Assembly (NCBI GenBank): GCA_947072805.1
Contig: CAMTJK010000058.1
Location: 1 to 14,409 of the forward strand
Direction of reading: 5' to 3'
From: an uncultured Prevotella sp.
Lineage (GTDB): Bacteria > Bacteroidota > Bacteroidia > Bacteroidales > Bacteroidaceae
Length of the DNA stretch: 14,409 nt
The position numbers were made by a program, and so were the translations under genes. The stretch's first letter is position 1. Each line of letters starts with the position of its first letter. The notes beneath the pieces are model-generated. The model did no database searches and was not told the DNA's origin. It was given only the letters and a program-made list of their open reading frames with translations. This document shows positions 1 through 7,844 of the stretch, in pieces.

Positions 1-81
1 AAATCGCAAAACGCGTAACTCGCTGACTATCAGCGTTCCCTATTTGAGAGTAAAAGCGCCAATTTTCGCGTCGTAGGTCAG

Positions 82-150
82 AAATCGAGATTTGGATGCC
101 GATTAACACACGTTAAAGTAAACATTTTTCATAAAAGTAAATAAATGTTA
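82..150 (-). repeat. Intergenic repeat element, left copy
   Basis: Positions 82-135 are the reverse complement of 14355-14408 with a single mismatch (101 versus 14389). Within it are small dyads: AAATC/GATTT (82-93), TTAAC/GTTAA around a 4-base loop (103-116), and AACATTT/AAATGTT (121-127 with 143-149) around a 15-base loop. It begins 35 bases past the stop codon of the LD-carboxypeptidase gene and is oriented as if read out of that gene. The flanking 1-81 holds a further hairpin, CGCTGA/TCAGCG at 21-35. Whether 1-81 belongs to the same element cannot be told here because the right copy is cut off by the window edge. Nothing in 1-184 looks coding. Confidence 0.75.
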
Positions 151-184
151 TACGTGTTATATCGCACTACGTTTCGTGGGAGTG

Positions 185-1246
185 TCAGGGAAGCTGGAAA
201 GTCAGTGAGGCTGCGTTGGCGGTGACGTCCAGCGTTGCCTGTGCGCCTATGACGAGTGGCATATTGACGCCTGCATGACCCGCACGGAATCCGTAGGCTA
301 TGGGAATATCCATGTCAGAGAGCGTGTACTTGCTTAGCATCTCTTCTATGCTGCCTATCCGGAACTCGTCGCCGCAGTTGGCAAAGTCGCCGACGAGTAT
401 TCCCTTCACTCTCGACAGTACGCCATGCAGGCGCAGACTGTACATCATGCGGTCTATGTTGCGGGCATTCTCGCCTATCTCCTCCACGAAGAGTATGATG
501 TCGCCGTGTGAGGTGAAGTCGTAGTCGGAACCTATGAGCGGCGTAAAGGTAGACATGTTGCCGCCAACGAGCATGCCTGTGGCTGTGCCGGGACGGTTGG
601 CATGTGCTGACGACTGCCATTCGTAGTGTGGCAGCAAGCCCGTGAGCAAACTTTTAAGCAGAGTGTCGTCATAGCTTGTGCCACCGGTGGACTTCAGCGA
701 GCTGAGCATGGTGCCGTGAATGGCCATGACCTTGGCTGATACCGAGAACGAGAGCAGGGTGGTGATGTCGCTGTAACCTATGAGCCACTTTGGGTTGGCG
801 CTCAATACGTCGGCATTGAGCAGCGGCAACAGCTGTATGGCACCGTAGCCTCCACGTGTCGTCATGATGGCTTTGATGTCTGAATTGGCATAAGCCCACT
901 CCAGGTCGGCTGTGCGCTCCGCCGGTGTGCCGGCATATTTCTCAAGATAAGCCTTGTTTACGTTGGGGGCGAGCACCGGAACAAAGCCCATGGCGCGTAT
1001 GGCATCCATGCCTTTCGTCATGGTCTCCTCGTCGGTGACGTACGACGGACTCACAATGGCAATCATGTCGCCCTCGCGGAGAAAGTCGGGACGGACGCAT
1101 GTATAATCTTCGACAGGAGCCACAGGCGGTGTGTAGCTCTCCTGTGTGCTTTCCGCGTTGTCGTCATCGTCGCTGCAGCTGCAAAGGGCGAAACTGCAAC
1201 CCAGAACCATGAGCGTCGCCATGGTACAATTAAGCATCCCTTTCAT
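185..1246 (-). CDS. LD-carboxypeptidase lipoprotein (peptidase S66)
   Basis: This is a 353-residue member of the S66 family (LdcA/MccF). These serine peptidases typically remove the terminal D-amino acid from the L,D-bond of muropeptide tetrapeptides during peptidoglycan recycling. The triad regions are visible: the nucleophile Ser159 in GYSD, an acidic pair Glu255-Glu256 in the VEEIGE stretch, and His324 in GHAGVN; RGGYG at 131-135 is also typical. The N terminus has a lipoprotein signal peptide ending LCSC, with Cys24 as the likely lipid site. It is followed by SDDDD, which resembles the Bacteroidetes export signal for surface lipoproteins. E. coli LdcA is cytoplasmic, so the location here is the unusual point. 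The start at 1246 gives a complete signal peptide. The deacetylase/esterase gene ends 54 bases upstream, so the two may be co-transcribed. Family assignment is firm; the exact substrate (muropeptide or a microcin-like conjugate) is not shown. Confidence 0.92.
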   Translation of the reverse strand: MKGMLNCTMATLMVLGCSFALCSCSDDDDNAESTQESYTPPVAPVEDYTCVRPDFLREGDMIAIVSPSYVTDEETMTKGMDAIRAMGFVPVLAPNVNKAYLEKYAGTPAERTADLEWAYANSDIKAIMTTRGGYGAIQLLPLLNADVLSANPKWLIGYSDITTLLSFSVSAKVMAIHGTMLSSLKSTGGTSYDDTLLKSLLTGLLPHYEWQSSAHANRPGTATGMLVGGNMSTFTPLIGSDYDFTSHGDIILFVEEIGENARNIDRMMYSLRLHGVLSRVKGILVGDFANCGDEFRIGSIEEMLSKYTLSDMDIPIAYGFRAGHAGVNMPLVIGAQATLDVTANAASLTFQLP

Positions 1247-1300
1247 GATAAATCTGTTCTTCTTTTATAATGTATTGGTTGTATAAGGCTTATGTTGTTG

Positions 1301-2863
1301 TCACTGCATATACTTCACAAACCACTCCTTGGCTACGGGCAGGAAGAGGTCGTGCCCCTTGTTGTTGAGGTGGGCAGTGTCGTTGGGACCCTGGAAGTAC
1401 TGCTTGCGGAAGTCGGCGTTGCGCACGTCTATCACGCACGACTTGCTGTAGTTGTCGAGAACGGGTATGCGGTGCTTCCTGCACACCTGCTTGATAACCT
1501 TGCACACCTGCTTGAAGCCCGCAACGTCGCGGTACCAGGGCGTTACGTAGCCTATCTTGGCATGCGGGCACCTCGCCTTGAGGTTTGTTACAAGCAGTTC
1601 GAGAGAGTCTCTGAACATCTTCAGCGAGTCTTTGCTGTTGCCTATCTTGCAGGCATCGTTGTGTCCGCCAATGATTATTACGTAGTCGGCAGCCCCGTCC
1701 ATCATCCCCGTCTTGGTGTACATCGCCGGTCCGAAGTTATATTTGCCGTCGTGTGTACGGTCGAAAGCCACACATGAACCGTTGCGCCCGTAGTTGTTGT
1801 AGGTGAAACCCATCTGCTGTGCCATCTTGTAGTGCCATGTTTCCTCTTTCGGTCGTCTGTGGTTCTGCACGTATGAGTCGCCGATGATGTTGAGCACCTT
1901 GGCATAGGTAATGGTCACCGCACCGCCGAAGGGATTGAAGTCTATGAGCCTTGCGTCTCTGTCGCCGTAACACGCCAGCGTCTTGCCGTCCTGTACAGCC
2001 TTCACATTGTGTGCAGCACCCGTCAGTTTCATGGTTAGCGGCTGTGTGAATATCTGTGAGTCGAGCTTACACGACGGTGTGACCACCAGGCTCCAGCTGT
2101 CGGTGCCCGCGCCGCTCGTATGCTGTTTCAGGGTTATGGCGTCGCGCTCTTTGGTGTAACTCATCACCTGTGCGAACGTGCCCGTCCAAACATCCTTGCC
2201 GTAAGCCTTCAGCGTGTCGTAGAATTGCCACAGCTCTTGCGGCTTGTACCATTTGTCGTAGCCATGGGTTATGCCGTGCGTCATGGTCACTCCCCATTCG
2301 CCGCGCTCTATAAGCTCATGCATCCACGAGGTCATCATGGGCAGCGTGGTCTTGTTGTTCTGCTGTCCGTGACCCTTCTGGAATGTCCTGCTGCCTATTC
2401 TTCCCGAATCTACGGCAGCCACCACCTTGTCGGTCTTGGCGTTATACGGATAGGCAAGCGTGAGCGGTTTGTGACCCATGCTGCTCATGAAGGCAGAATC
2501 GTTGCGCCACACATCGTACATGAATGCCTCATATCCCACCTTGCGGCAGTTGGGATGGCTCCATGTGTGGCTTGCTATCTCGTGTCCGCGCTTCTCCATT
2601 TCGCCGAGCTCGCTCCACGAGAGCCTGTCGCCAAGTTTGGGGTCTTTCACGCCCACCATTTTGCCGATAATCCAGAAGGTGCCTCTCAATCCGCGCTTCT
2701 CGAGTTCGGAGGCAACGAGCGTCTTGTGTTCCAGCAGACCGTCGTCGTAGGTGAGGCTCACGGCAGCCTTGCGGTCGCCGAGATATTTGCATATAGAAAC
2801 CTCCTGTGCGGCGGCAACCGATGTCATTGCCAGGAATAAAAATATTAATCGGTTCTTTTTCAT
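1301..2863 (-). CDS. Secreted polysaccharide deacetylase fused to SGNH hydrolase
   Basis: The 520-residue protein starts with a cleavable signal peptide (about residues 1-19, ending VAAA-Q). Residues about 30-235 form a NodB-type polysaccharide deacetylase. TYDDG (38-42) carries the catalytic and metal Asp pair Asp40/Asp41, SHTWSHP holds metal ligands His99 and His103, and AYPY (137-140) and MTHG (194-197) match later motifs. A linker of about 90 residues, probably beta-rich, follows. Residues about 323-520 form an SGNH/GDSL esterase with every block intact: GDS with Ser330, YGRNG (358-362), GGHND (399-403), and DTAH with Asp495 and His498. Known family chemistry is N- or O-deacetylation of glycans; having both active sites suggests that one exported enzyme strips two acetyl groups from the same polymer, which is inference. 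The target (peptidoglycan, host or dietary glycan) is not shown. It lies upstream of the LD-carboxypeptidase gene and downstream of yifB. Confidence 0.9.
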   Translation of the reverse strand: MKKNRLIFLFLAMTSVAAAQEVSICKYLGDRKAAVSLTYDDGLLEHKTLVASELEKRGLRGTFWIIGKMVGVKDPKLGDRLSWSELGEMEKRGHEIASHTWSHPNCRKVGYEAFMYDVWRNDSAFMSSMGHKPLTLAYPYNAKTDKVVAAVDSGRIGSRTFQKGHGQQNNKTTLPMMTSWMHELIERGEWGVTMTHGITHGYDKWYKPQELWQFYDTLKAYGKDVWTGTFAQVMSYTKERDAITLKQHTSGAGTDSWSLVVTPSCKLDSQIFTQPLTMKLTGAAHNVKAVQDGKTLACYGDRDARLIDFNPFGGAVTITYAKVLNIIGDSYVQNHRRPKEETWHYKMAQQMGFTYNNYGRNGSCVAFDRTHDGKYNFGPAMYTKTGMMDGAADYVIIIGGHNDACKIGNSKDSLKMFRDSLELLVTNLKARCPHAKIGYVTPWYRDVAGFKQVCKVIKQVCRKHRIPVLDNYSKSCVIDVRNADFRKQYFQGPNDTAHLNNKGHDLFLPVAKEWFVKYMQ

Positions 2864-2963
2864 GATTATGTACTATGTTTTTATGGTTTATGTCGCCTAT
2901 AAGTTCGTGCATGGGCGTGAACGAAAGGAGAAATGTGTGTGTCAGAATGCAGGTGAAGGGTAG

Positions 2964-4511
2964 TTACATTCCCCTTTCCGCCCAGTCTCCGCGGTCGAGC
3001 TGTCGGTATCCGATGGCTTCGGAGATGTGTTGGAGCTGTACATTCTGCGAGCCTTCGAGGTCGGCGATGGTGCGTGCCACCTTGAGGATGCGGCTGTAGG
3101 CACGTGCCGACAGATGTAGACGTTCCATGGCAAGGCGCAGCATATCCAGCGATTCGGTGTCCGGCTCGGCATATTGGTGTATCATCCGTTCCGTCATCTG
3201 TGCGTTGCAGTGTATGTGCTTGTGGCTTCTGAAGCGTTCTTCCTGAATTTTCCGTGCCGCAATGACACGCTCCCGGATGGCAGAGCTCGGTTCGCCCTGC
3301 TGTGCTTGTGATAGATCGGAGAAAGGAATGGGGGATATCTCGCATTGAATGTCGATGCGGTCGAGCATCGGACCGCTTATTCTGTTCATGTAACGCTGTA
3401 TCTGTCCGGGCGAACATACGCATTTGTGAGTGGGGTCGCCGTAGTAGCCGCATGGGCAGGGGTTCATCGATGCCACGAACATGAACGAACAGGGATATTC
3501 TATGGTGTATTTTACTCGCGCGATGGTAATTTTTCTGTCTTCGAGCGGCTGGCGCATCACTTCGAGGACGCTTCGGCTGAATTCGGGAAGCTCGTCGGCA
3601 AAGAGCACGCCGTTGTGGGCGAGCGAGATTTCGCCCGGCTGCGGATTTGTTCCGCCTCCTACGAGTGCTGTTTGCGATATTGTGTGATGGGGAGCCCTGA
3701 AAGGACGTTGTGTTATCAGCGAGGTGTCGCGGCTGAGCTTGCCGGCAACACTGTGTATTTGGGTGGTTTCAAGACTTTCGGCAAGCGAGAGGGGAGGCAG
3801 GATGGATGGCAGACGTTTTGCCATCATTGACTTTCCGCTGCCGGGAGGACCTATCATGATGAGATTATGTCCGCCGGCGGCTGCCACTTCGAGGGCGCGC
3901 TTTACGTTTTCCTGCCCTTTTACGTCGGCAAAATCAAGCTCGAAGTGTGTCTGGTGCTCGTAGAATTCTCTCCGGGTATCGATGACGGTAGGCTCGTATG
4001 ATGCCTCTCCGTTGAAGAATCTTACCACATCCATGATGCTGTCCATGCCGTAGACGTCGATGTTGTTTACTACAGCGGCTTCGCGGATGTTCTGTTTGGG
4101 CACTATCAGTCCTTTGAACTTCTCTGCCCTTGCCTTTATAGCTATCGGCAGTGCGCCCCTCACCGGTTGCAGCGAGCCGTCCAGCCCCAGCTCTCCTATA
4201 AGCATGTAGTCGCCCAGCTTGTCGCTTTCCACCTTGTCGCAGGCTGCCAGGATGGCGATGGCAAGAGGCAGGTCGTAGCCGCTTCCTTCCTTGCGTATGT
4301 CAGCCGGTGCCATGTTTACCGTGATGTCTGCCACCGGGAATTTGAAACCATTGTTCTGCAGTGCAGCCACAATTCTGTCGTGGCTTTCACGGACGGCAGT
4401 GTCAGCCAGTCCGGTAAGATGAAAAAGTACGCCGCGTGCCATGCTGACTTCTATTGTCACCACTGTTGCTTCGAGTCCCATTACGGCGGCGCAGTATGTT
4501 TTTACGAGCAT
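2964..4511 (-). CDS. YifB/ComM-family AAA+ ATPase (Mg-chelatase-like)
   Basis: This 515-residue protein has the standard length and layout of the YifB/ComM family. An N-terminal Lon-protease-like/ChlI domain spans about 1-170. The AAA+ Mg-chelatase core follows, with Walker A GPPGSGKS at 221-228 and Walker B LFADE at 303-307. A cysteine cluster CPC...CVC (352-366) probably binds zinc, and a C-terminal helical domain contains the SRILKVARTIADLEG stretch. ComM in naturally transformable bacteria is a hexameric helicase that drives branch migration during integration of incoming DNA, and the family is widespread also in species not known to be competent. The start MLVKTY is the family's usual start. 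The gene begins 16 bases after the thioredoxin-fold lipoprotein stop, so it probably shares that transcript. A comF gene and recX lie elsewhere in the window but in another transcription unit. Confidence 0.93.
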   Translation of the reverse strand: MLVKTYCAAVMGLEATVVTIEVSMARGVLFHLTGLADTAVRESHDRIVAALQNNGFKFPVADITVNMAPADIRKEGSGYDLPLAIAILAACDKVESDKLGDYMLIGELGLDGSLQPVRGALPIAIKARAEKFKGLIVPKQNIREAAVVNNIDVYGMDSIMDVVRFFNGEASYEPTVIDTRREFYEHQTHFELDFADVKGQENVKRALEVAAAGGHNLIMIGPPGSGKSMMAKRLPSILPPLSLAESLETTQIHSVAGKLSRDTSLITQRPFRAPHHTISQTALVGGGTNPQPGEISLAHNGVLFADELPEFSRSVLEVMRQPLEDRKITIARVKYTIEYPCSFMFVASMNPCPCGYYGDPTHKCVCSPGQIQRYMNRISGPMLDRIDIQCEISPIPFSDLSQAQQGEPSSAIRERVIAARKIQEERFRSHKHIHCNAQMTERMIHQYAEPDTESLDMLRLAMERLHLSARAYSRILKVARTIADLEGSQNVQLQHISEAIGYRQLDRGDWAERGM

Positions 4512-4527
4512 TGACTTATGATGTTTT

Positions 4528-5580
4528 TTATTTTCCCAACATCCTCTTTATCTTGTCTTCAAGTTGCTGGCTGTCCAGATTGCGTGCCACGACGGTGCCG
4601 TTCTTGTCGATTACTATGTTGCCCGGCACTGTTGCCATGCCCATAGTGTGCAGTAGCGGCGTTTGCCACATATTACCGTCGCAGACGGTGCTCCACGATA
4701 TGGAGTCGCGTTCGTTTGATGTTTCGCAGTCTTTTTTGCGTGCGTCGAGACAGATGCTTACCAGTGCGAGCCTGTCTCCGTATGTCTTTTCCATCACCTT
4801 AAGCTTTCTTTGCATGTTCCTGCTGTCGTTGTTCCATGTAGCCCATGCGCTTATAATGCCAGCTTTTCCTTTGAACAGCGTCTTGTCGATGCGCTTTCCG
4901 TTTATGTCGGTTGCTGTGAAGTCGGGCAGCTTTTCGCCTTCAGCCGCAGCTTTCAGCCTTTCCAGTTGCTGCAGAAGTCTTTTTGTTCTTGTGTCGTCCG
5001 GGTTCTCTTTGTTCATCATCTTCAGCAGTCTGTACGCCTTTGCGTGGTTGGGCGATTGCGTAAGGATGAAGTATTTGTTCACAAGATATAGGCTTACCGG
5101 TGATGTGGGATTCTCTTCTACAAACTTCTCCGCCGCCTCTGTCACTTCCGGAGGCGTCATTTTGTTGGCGTTAAGTCTGAAGTTTGTCATTTTCTTGTTG
5201 TCGTCAGTTCCGGTTATCTCCATCTCTTTAAGATGTGAGGCGTCCCCTTTCATGCTGACAATGGCTCCCGGTTCTCCGAATACCACTTGTTCGGAGTAGT
5301 TCGGGAAAACAATAATAAAAGTGGATTTCTCTTCCAACGGTATTTCGTAGGCGAATCTGCCGTCGGCAACTTTTATGGTATCTATATCTGCTGTCACTCC
5401 AAGCGGGTTGTAGATATAGAATTCTCCTTGGTTGAAACTTCTGAATCGTCCTTCAATGCGGAAGTGTCCGCTTTTTCCTCCGCATGAGGATAATAATGGT
5501 ATAATCAAAAATACGAAGAGCGAAATCGTGACCGAAGTCAGAATGAAAGTAAGGCAGTGTTCACGTTTCCTTTTGTTCAT
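4528..5580 (-). CDS. DUF4369/thioredoxin-fold lipoprotein lacking the CxxC
   Basis: A lipoprotein signal (hydrophobic stretch, then LLSSC) precedes a beta-rich DUF4369-like N domain, a helical middle, and a TlpA/AhpC-TSA-type thioredoxin fold near the C terminus. Residue numbers here count from the upstream in-frame ATG at 5634, where the lipid cysteine is Cys51 and the thioredoxin fold spans about 234-368. TlpA/ResA relatives normally have W-C-x-x-C directly after the W-A-x-W motif. Here that site reads WATWNNDSR (264-272), so both redox cysteines are replaced by Asn268 and Ser271. The cis-proline (Val336-Pro337) and the rest of the fold remain, as do cysteines at 295, 303 and 318 outside the canonical site. 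A disulfide oxidoreductase role is therefore unlikely; a binding or scaffold role is inference. Several in-frame ATGs exist (5634, 5607, 5592, 5586, 5580). I prefer 5580, which leaves a short basic n-region (MNKRKREHC) before the membrane segment. The gene follows the TPR lipoprotein and precedes yifB. Confidence 0.85.
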   Translation of the reverse strand: MNKRKREHCLTFILTSVTISLFVFLIIPLLSSCGGKSGHFRIEGRFRSFNQGEFYIYNPLGVTADIDTIKVADGRFAYEIPLEEKSTFIIVFPNYSEQVVFGEPGAIVSMKGDASHLKEMEITGTDDNKKMTNFRLNANKMTPPEVTEAAEKFVEENPTSPVSLYLVNKYFILTQSPNHAKAYRLLKMMNKENPDDTRTKRLLQQLERLKAAAEGEKLPDFTATDINGKRIDKTLFKGKAGIISAWATWNNDSRNMQRKLKVMEKTYGDRLALVSICLDARKKDCETSNERDSISWSTVCDGNMWQTPLLHTMGMATVPGNIVIDKNGTVVARNLDSQQLEDKIKRMLGK

Positions 5581-5670
5581 AAACATTCCCATGATTTCCT
5601 TTATCATTTCGTTACTTTCAGACTGTATTGTCACCGATTTCGCTCTCCGTGAGATAGTGTTATGTCTTTT

Positions 5671-7350
5671 TTACTTGTTTATTTTCGACAGTTCGAGGTC
5701 GTTGGAAGCATATGATGCCAGCGTCGGATCCTTAGCTATTGCGCTTCTCAGAGCTGCAGTGGCAGCGCCGCTGTTGCCCTGGCGTGCGTTCAGTATTGCT
5801 GTGAGATAGTCGGTCATGGCGTCGGCGTTCTTCACGTTGGCAAGCGTCTTGGCTGCTGCGCTGTAATTCTTGTTGAGAATTTGCGACAGAGCAGCGCTGT
5901 TGGAGTTCACTTTGGCGAAGTCCTGCTCGGCGAGAGCGTAGTTGCCTTGTGCCAGGTGCAGGTTGCCGAGCACCTCTGCCAGTCCTTCAGCGGTAGAAGC
6001 CTTGGCTATATAAGTCTCTGCGGTCTTGGTGTCGCCGGCTTGCAGGGCTATGAGACCGAGGTTTGCGTTGGCTTCCGAACTCTTCGGGTCAATGCTCAAT
6101 GCCTTCTGTGCATATTTCTTTGCCTCGGCGTAGTTGCCTTTTGCATATTCCAGAGCGGCGATGTTGTTGTATGCGCGTGCGTCGTTCGGATATATTTCTG
6201 TTGTTTTCTTATATCTGTTCTCCTGTTCAGCAGCGTTTTCTGTCAGTGTGGCAGAGTAGAGCATTTCTTCTACGCTCAGTTGCTTTGCGTCGGCAGCCAG
6301 CTGAGCTTCAATCTGTTCGTCGTCACGTCCAATCACTTCGTAGTTTATGGTGAGGCGTGCGCGGCGCAGTTCGGGCAGTATGCCGTCGGCGAGTTCCTTG
6401 AAACCGGCGCTCATGTTCTTTATCTGCTGTTCGCGCTCTTCCGGATCTTTATACATTGAGAGCACGCGCAGAATCACGTCCTTGTCCTGTATGTCAGATG
6501 CAGCCACCAGTTCCTGGAAGCCTTCCCAGTCTTGTGCGGTATATTTTGCGTCCACCTGGGTTTCGAGTTTTGCTTTCTTCAGTTGCTGTTCCACATACTT
6601 TTCAGAGTTCTCCTGACGCTGGCTTGCCAGTTTGTCGTTCAGTTTCACACCGCCATCGGGTGATGCGTAAGCCGAAACCTCAACGTTGTTCAGGTTCAGA
6701 GTCTCCTGCTCGGCGTTGATTTTCTGGAGCAGTTGTACGAATTCTGTTACGGAATTGTTCTGCAGTTCGCTCTTGCGGAGGTTAGCCTGCTGTATGAGGA
6801 ACTTTATTTTTGCCTCGTGCTTCTGTGTTGTCACGCGCTGGAATGCGTCGGGAGCTATGCAGCCCTGTGCGCTTGTCAGTGTGCGTCCGTAGAGTTCTGA
6901 TGTGGCAATGACGCCGTCAGCCACCTTTACAGCGGGTACGTTTACGCTCTTGTTGCCTATTTTCGCGTCAAAGGTGAGATACATCTCGCTCTTCTGCATT
7001 TGCGGAACATACTGGAACTTTGTTTTCATTGTGTAGTTGCCGCCTACGAGATAAGAGATTGTCTGGTCGTTGCCTTCCACTTTCTCGCCCTGGAATGTGG
7101 CGCTGTTGCCACGTGCTACCTGTCCGTTTGCATAGCGCAGCTCCGGTGTTACCGTTACAACTGCTTTTTTGTTCATGTACTTCTCGGGGAACATGCCGTT
7201 GATGGTAGCGGGAACTTCGCCTGCCTGTGTTTCCAGCGGGTTGGGTACCACGTTGAAGTAGTCGGCAGATAATGTGCCGAGTTTAGAAGAGCATGATGTC
7301 AGGAGCAATGCTGATGCTGCCGACAGGAGTAAGACTTTGTTTTTTTGCAT
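5671..7350 (-). CDS. TPR lipoprotein with OmpA-like region
   Basis: The protein has 559 residues and a clear lipoprotein signal peptide: MQKNK start, hydrophobic core, LLTSC with Cys20 as the lipid site. Residues about 60-160 look like a beta-sandwich. Residues about 175-265 resemble an OmpA-type peptidoglycan-binding region, with an NVEVSAYASPDGG segment (222-234) followed by the N-x-x-L-A-x-x-R pattern and a helical KYVEQQL stretch. TPR-type helical repeats cover about 385-455 (YNNIAALEYAKGNYAEA, then a second repeat) and degenerate repeats run to the C terminus. The family is common in Bacteroidales and generally has no assigned function; an envelope scaffold anchored in the outer membrane and touching peptidoglycan is a plausible inference. 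It has its own promoter at 7435-7470 and an A-rich leader of about 78 bases, fitting strong expression. The OmpA-like assignment is by pattern only. Confidence 0.85.
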   Translation of the reverse strand: MQKNKVLLLSAASALLLTSCSSKLGTLSADYFNVVPNPLETQAGEVPATINGMFPEKYMNKKAVVTVTPELRYANGQVARGNSATFQGEKVEGNDQTISYLVGGNYTMKTKFQYVPQMQKSEMYLTFDAKIGNKSVNVPAVKVADGVIATSELYGRTLTSAQGCIAPDAFQRVTTQKHEAKIKFLIQQANLRKSELQNNSVTEFVQLLQKINAEQETLNLNNVEVSAYASPDGGVKLNDKLASQRQENSEKYVEQQLKKAKLETQVDAKYTAQDWEGFQELVAASDIQDKDVILRVLSMYKDPEEREQQIKNMSAGFKELADGILPELRRARLTINYEVIGRDDEQIEAQLAADAKQLSVEEMLYSATLTENAAEQENRYKKTTEIYPNDARAYNNIAALEYAKGNYAEAKKYAQKALSIDPKSSEANANLGLIALQAGDTKTAETYIAKASTAEGLAEVLGNLHLAQGNYALAEQDFAKVNSNSAALSQILNKNYSAAAKTLANVKNADAMTDYLTAILNARQGNSGAATAALRSAIAKDPTLASYASNDLELSKINK

Positions 7351-7434
7351 ATTAATTTAGTATTGGTTTTGTTTATGAAGACTTGTTGCCGTGCTTGCGG
7401 TTTGTTGTCTTTTTGTTGTTATTAATGAATAGGT

Positions 7435-7470
7435 GCAAAGGTAGGCTTTTAATGTTGTATGGCTGTCAAA
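7435..7470 (-). promoter_or_regulatory. Bacteroidetes-type promoter for the TPR lipoprotein gene
   Basis: On the minus strand the -7 element TACCTTTGC occupies 7443-7435 and a TTTG occupies 7470-7467. The spacer is 23 bases, slightly longer than the usual 19-21. Transcription would start near 7428 and give an A-rich leader of about 78 bases before the ATG at 7350. The promoter sits just past the tRNA terminator, which supports an independent unit. Confidence 0.7.
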
Positions 7471-7540
7471 AGGTGTTGAAATTTATGTTTTATTAATCAA
7501 TAGCGGTGTGCATTGGCTCTGTTTTGTATATGGCTTATAA

Positions 7541-7578
7541 ACAAAAAGCCCGGGCGTCTGCCGTTAGGCAAAGCCCGG
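7541..7578 (-). terminator. Rho-independent terminator of the tRNA unit
   Basis: Read on the minus strand, CCGGGC (7578-7573) pairs with GCCCGG (7555-7550). A nested TGCC/GGCA stem lies inside the loop, and the hairpin is followed by GCTTTTTGTTT. It begins 18 bases after the 3' end of tRNA-Leu and separates the tRNA unit from the next promoter. Confidence 0.85.
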
Positions 7579-7596
7579 AACTTGTCTTTGTCAATG

Positions 7597-7682
7597 TGCC
7601 GCGAGCGGGACTCGAACCCGCACAGCCATCACTGGCCAAGGGATTTTAAGTCCCTCGTGTCTACCAATTCCACCATTGCGGC
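7597..7682 (-). tRNA. tRNA-Leu (anticodon UAA)
   Basis: The 86-base gene folds as a class II tRNA with a long variable arm. The anticodon stem AGGGA/TCCCT encloses the loop CTTAAAA, giving anticodon TAA. The T arm GCGGGTTCGAGTCCCGC is perfect. The acceptor GCCGCAA pairs with TCGCGGC with one A-C mismatch (position 6 with 67), and A is the discriminator base. CCA is not encoded. It lies 13 bases downstream of tRNA-Gly and ends just before a terminator. Confidence 0.96.
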
Positions 7683-7695
7683 ATCATTGGACGTG

Positions 7696-7768
<73 letters not shown>

Positions 7769-7781
7769 GTTTGTTGCGGCT

Positions 7782-7814
7782 GCAAAGGTATCATTTATTC
7801 CTGTAACAGCCAAA
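7782..7814 (-). promoter_or_regulatory. Bacteroidetes-type promoter for the tRNA unit
   Basis: On the minus strand, TTTG (7814-7811) and TACCTTTGC (7790-7782) are separated by exactly 20 bases, matching the Bacteroidetes primary sigma factor consensus. It drives tRNA-Gly and tRNA-Leu. It lies in the 76-base gap after the Cys4 lipoprotein gene. Confidence 0.85.
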
Positions 7815-7844
7815 TGTTTTTACACAAATTAAGAATACTGCGCG

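Noticed and set aside
2120..2839. Plus-strand open frame of 239 codons
   Set aside because: It lies opposite the NodB-SGNH gene, which has both catalytic sets intact.
4454..5299. Plus-strand open frame of 281 codons
   Set aside because: It is antisense to yifB and the thioredoxin-fold lipoprotein gene. It is rich in Ser, Leu and Phe as expected from reading Bacteroidales genes backwards, and has no recognisable motif.
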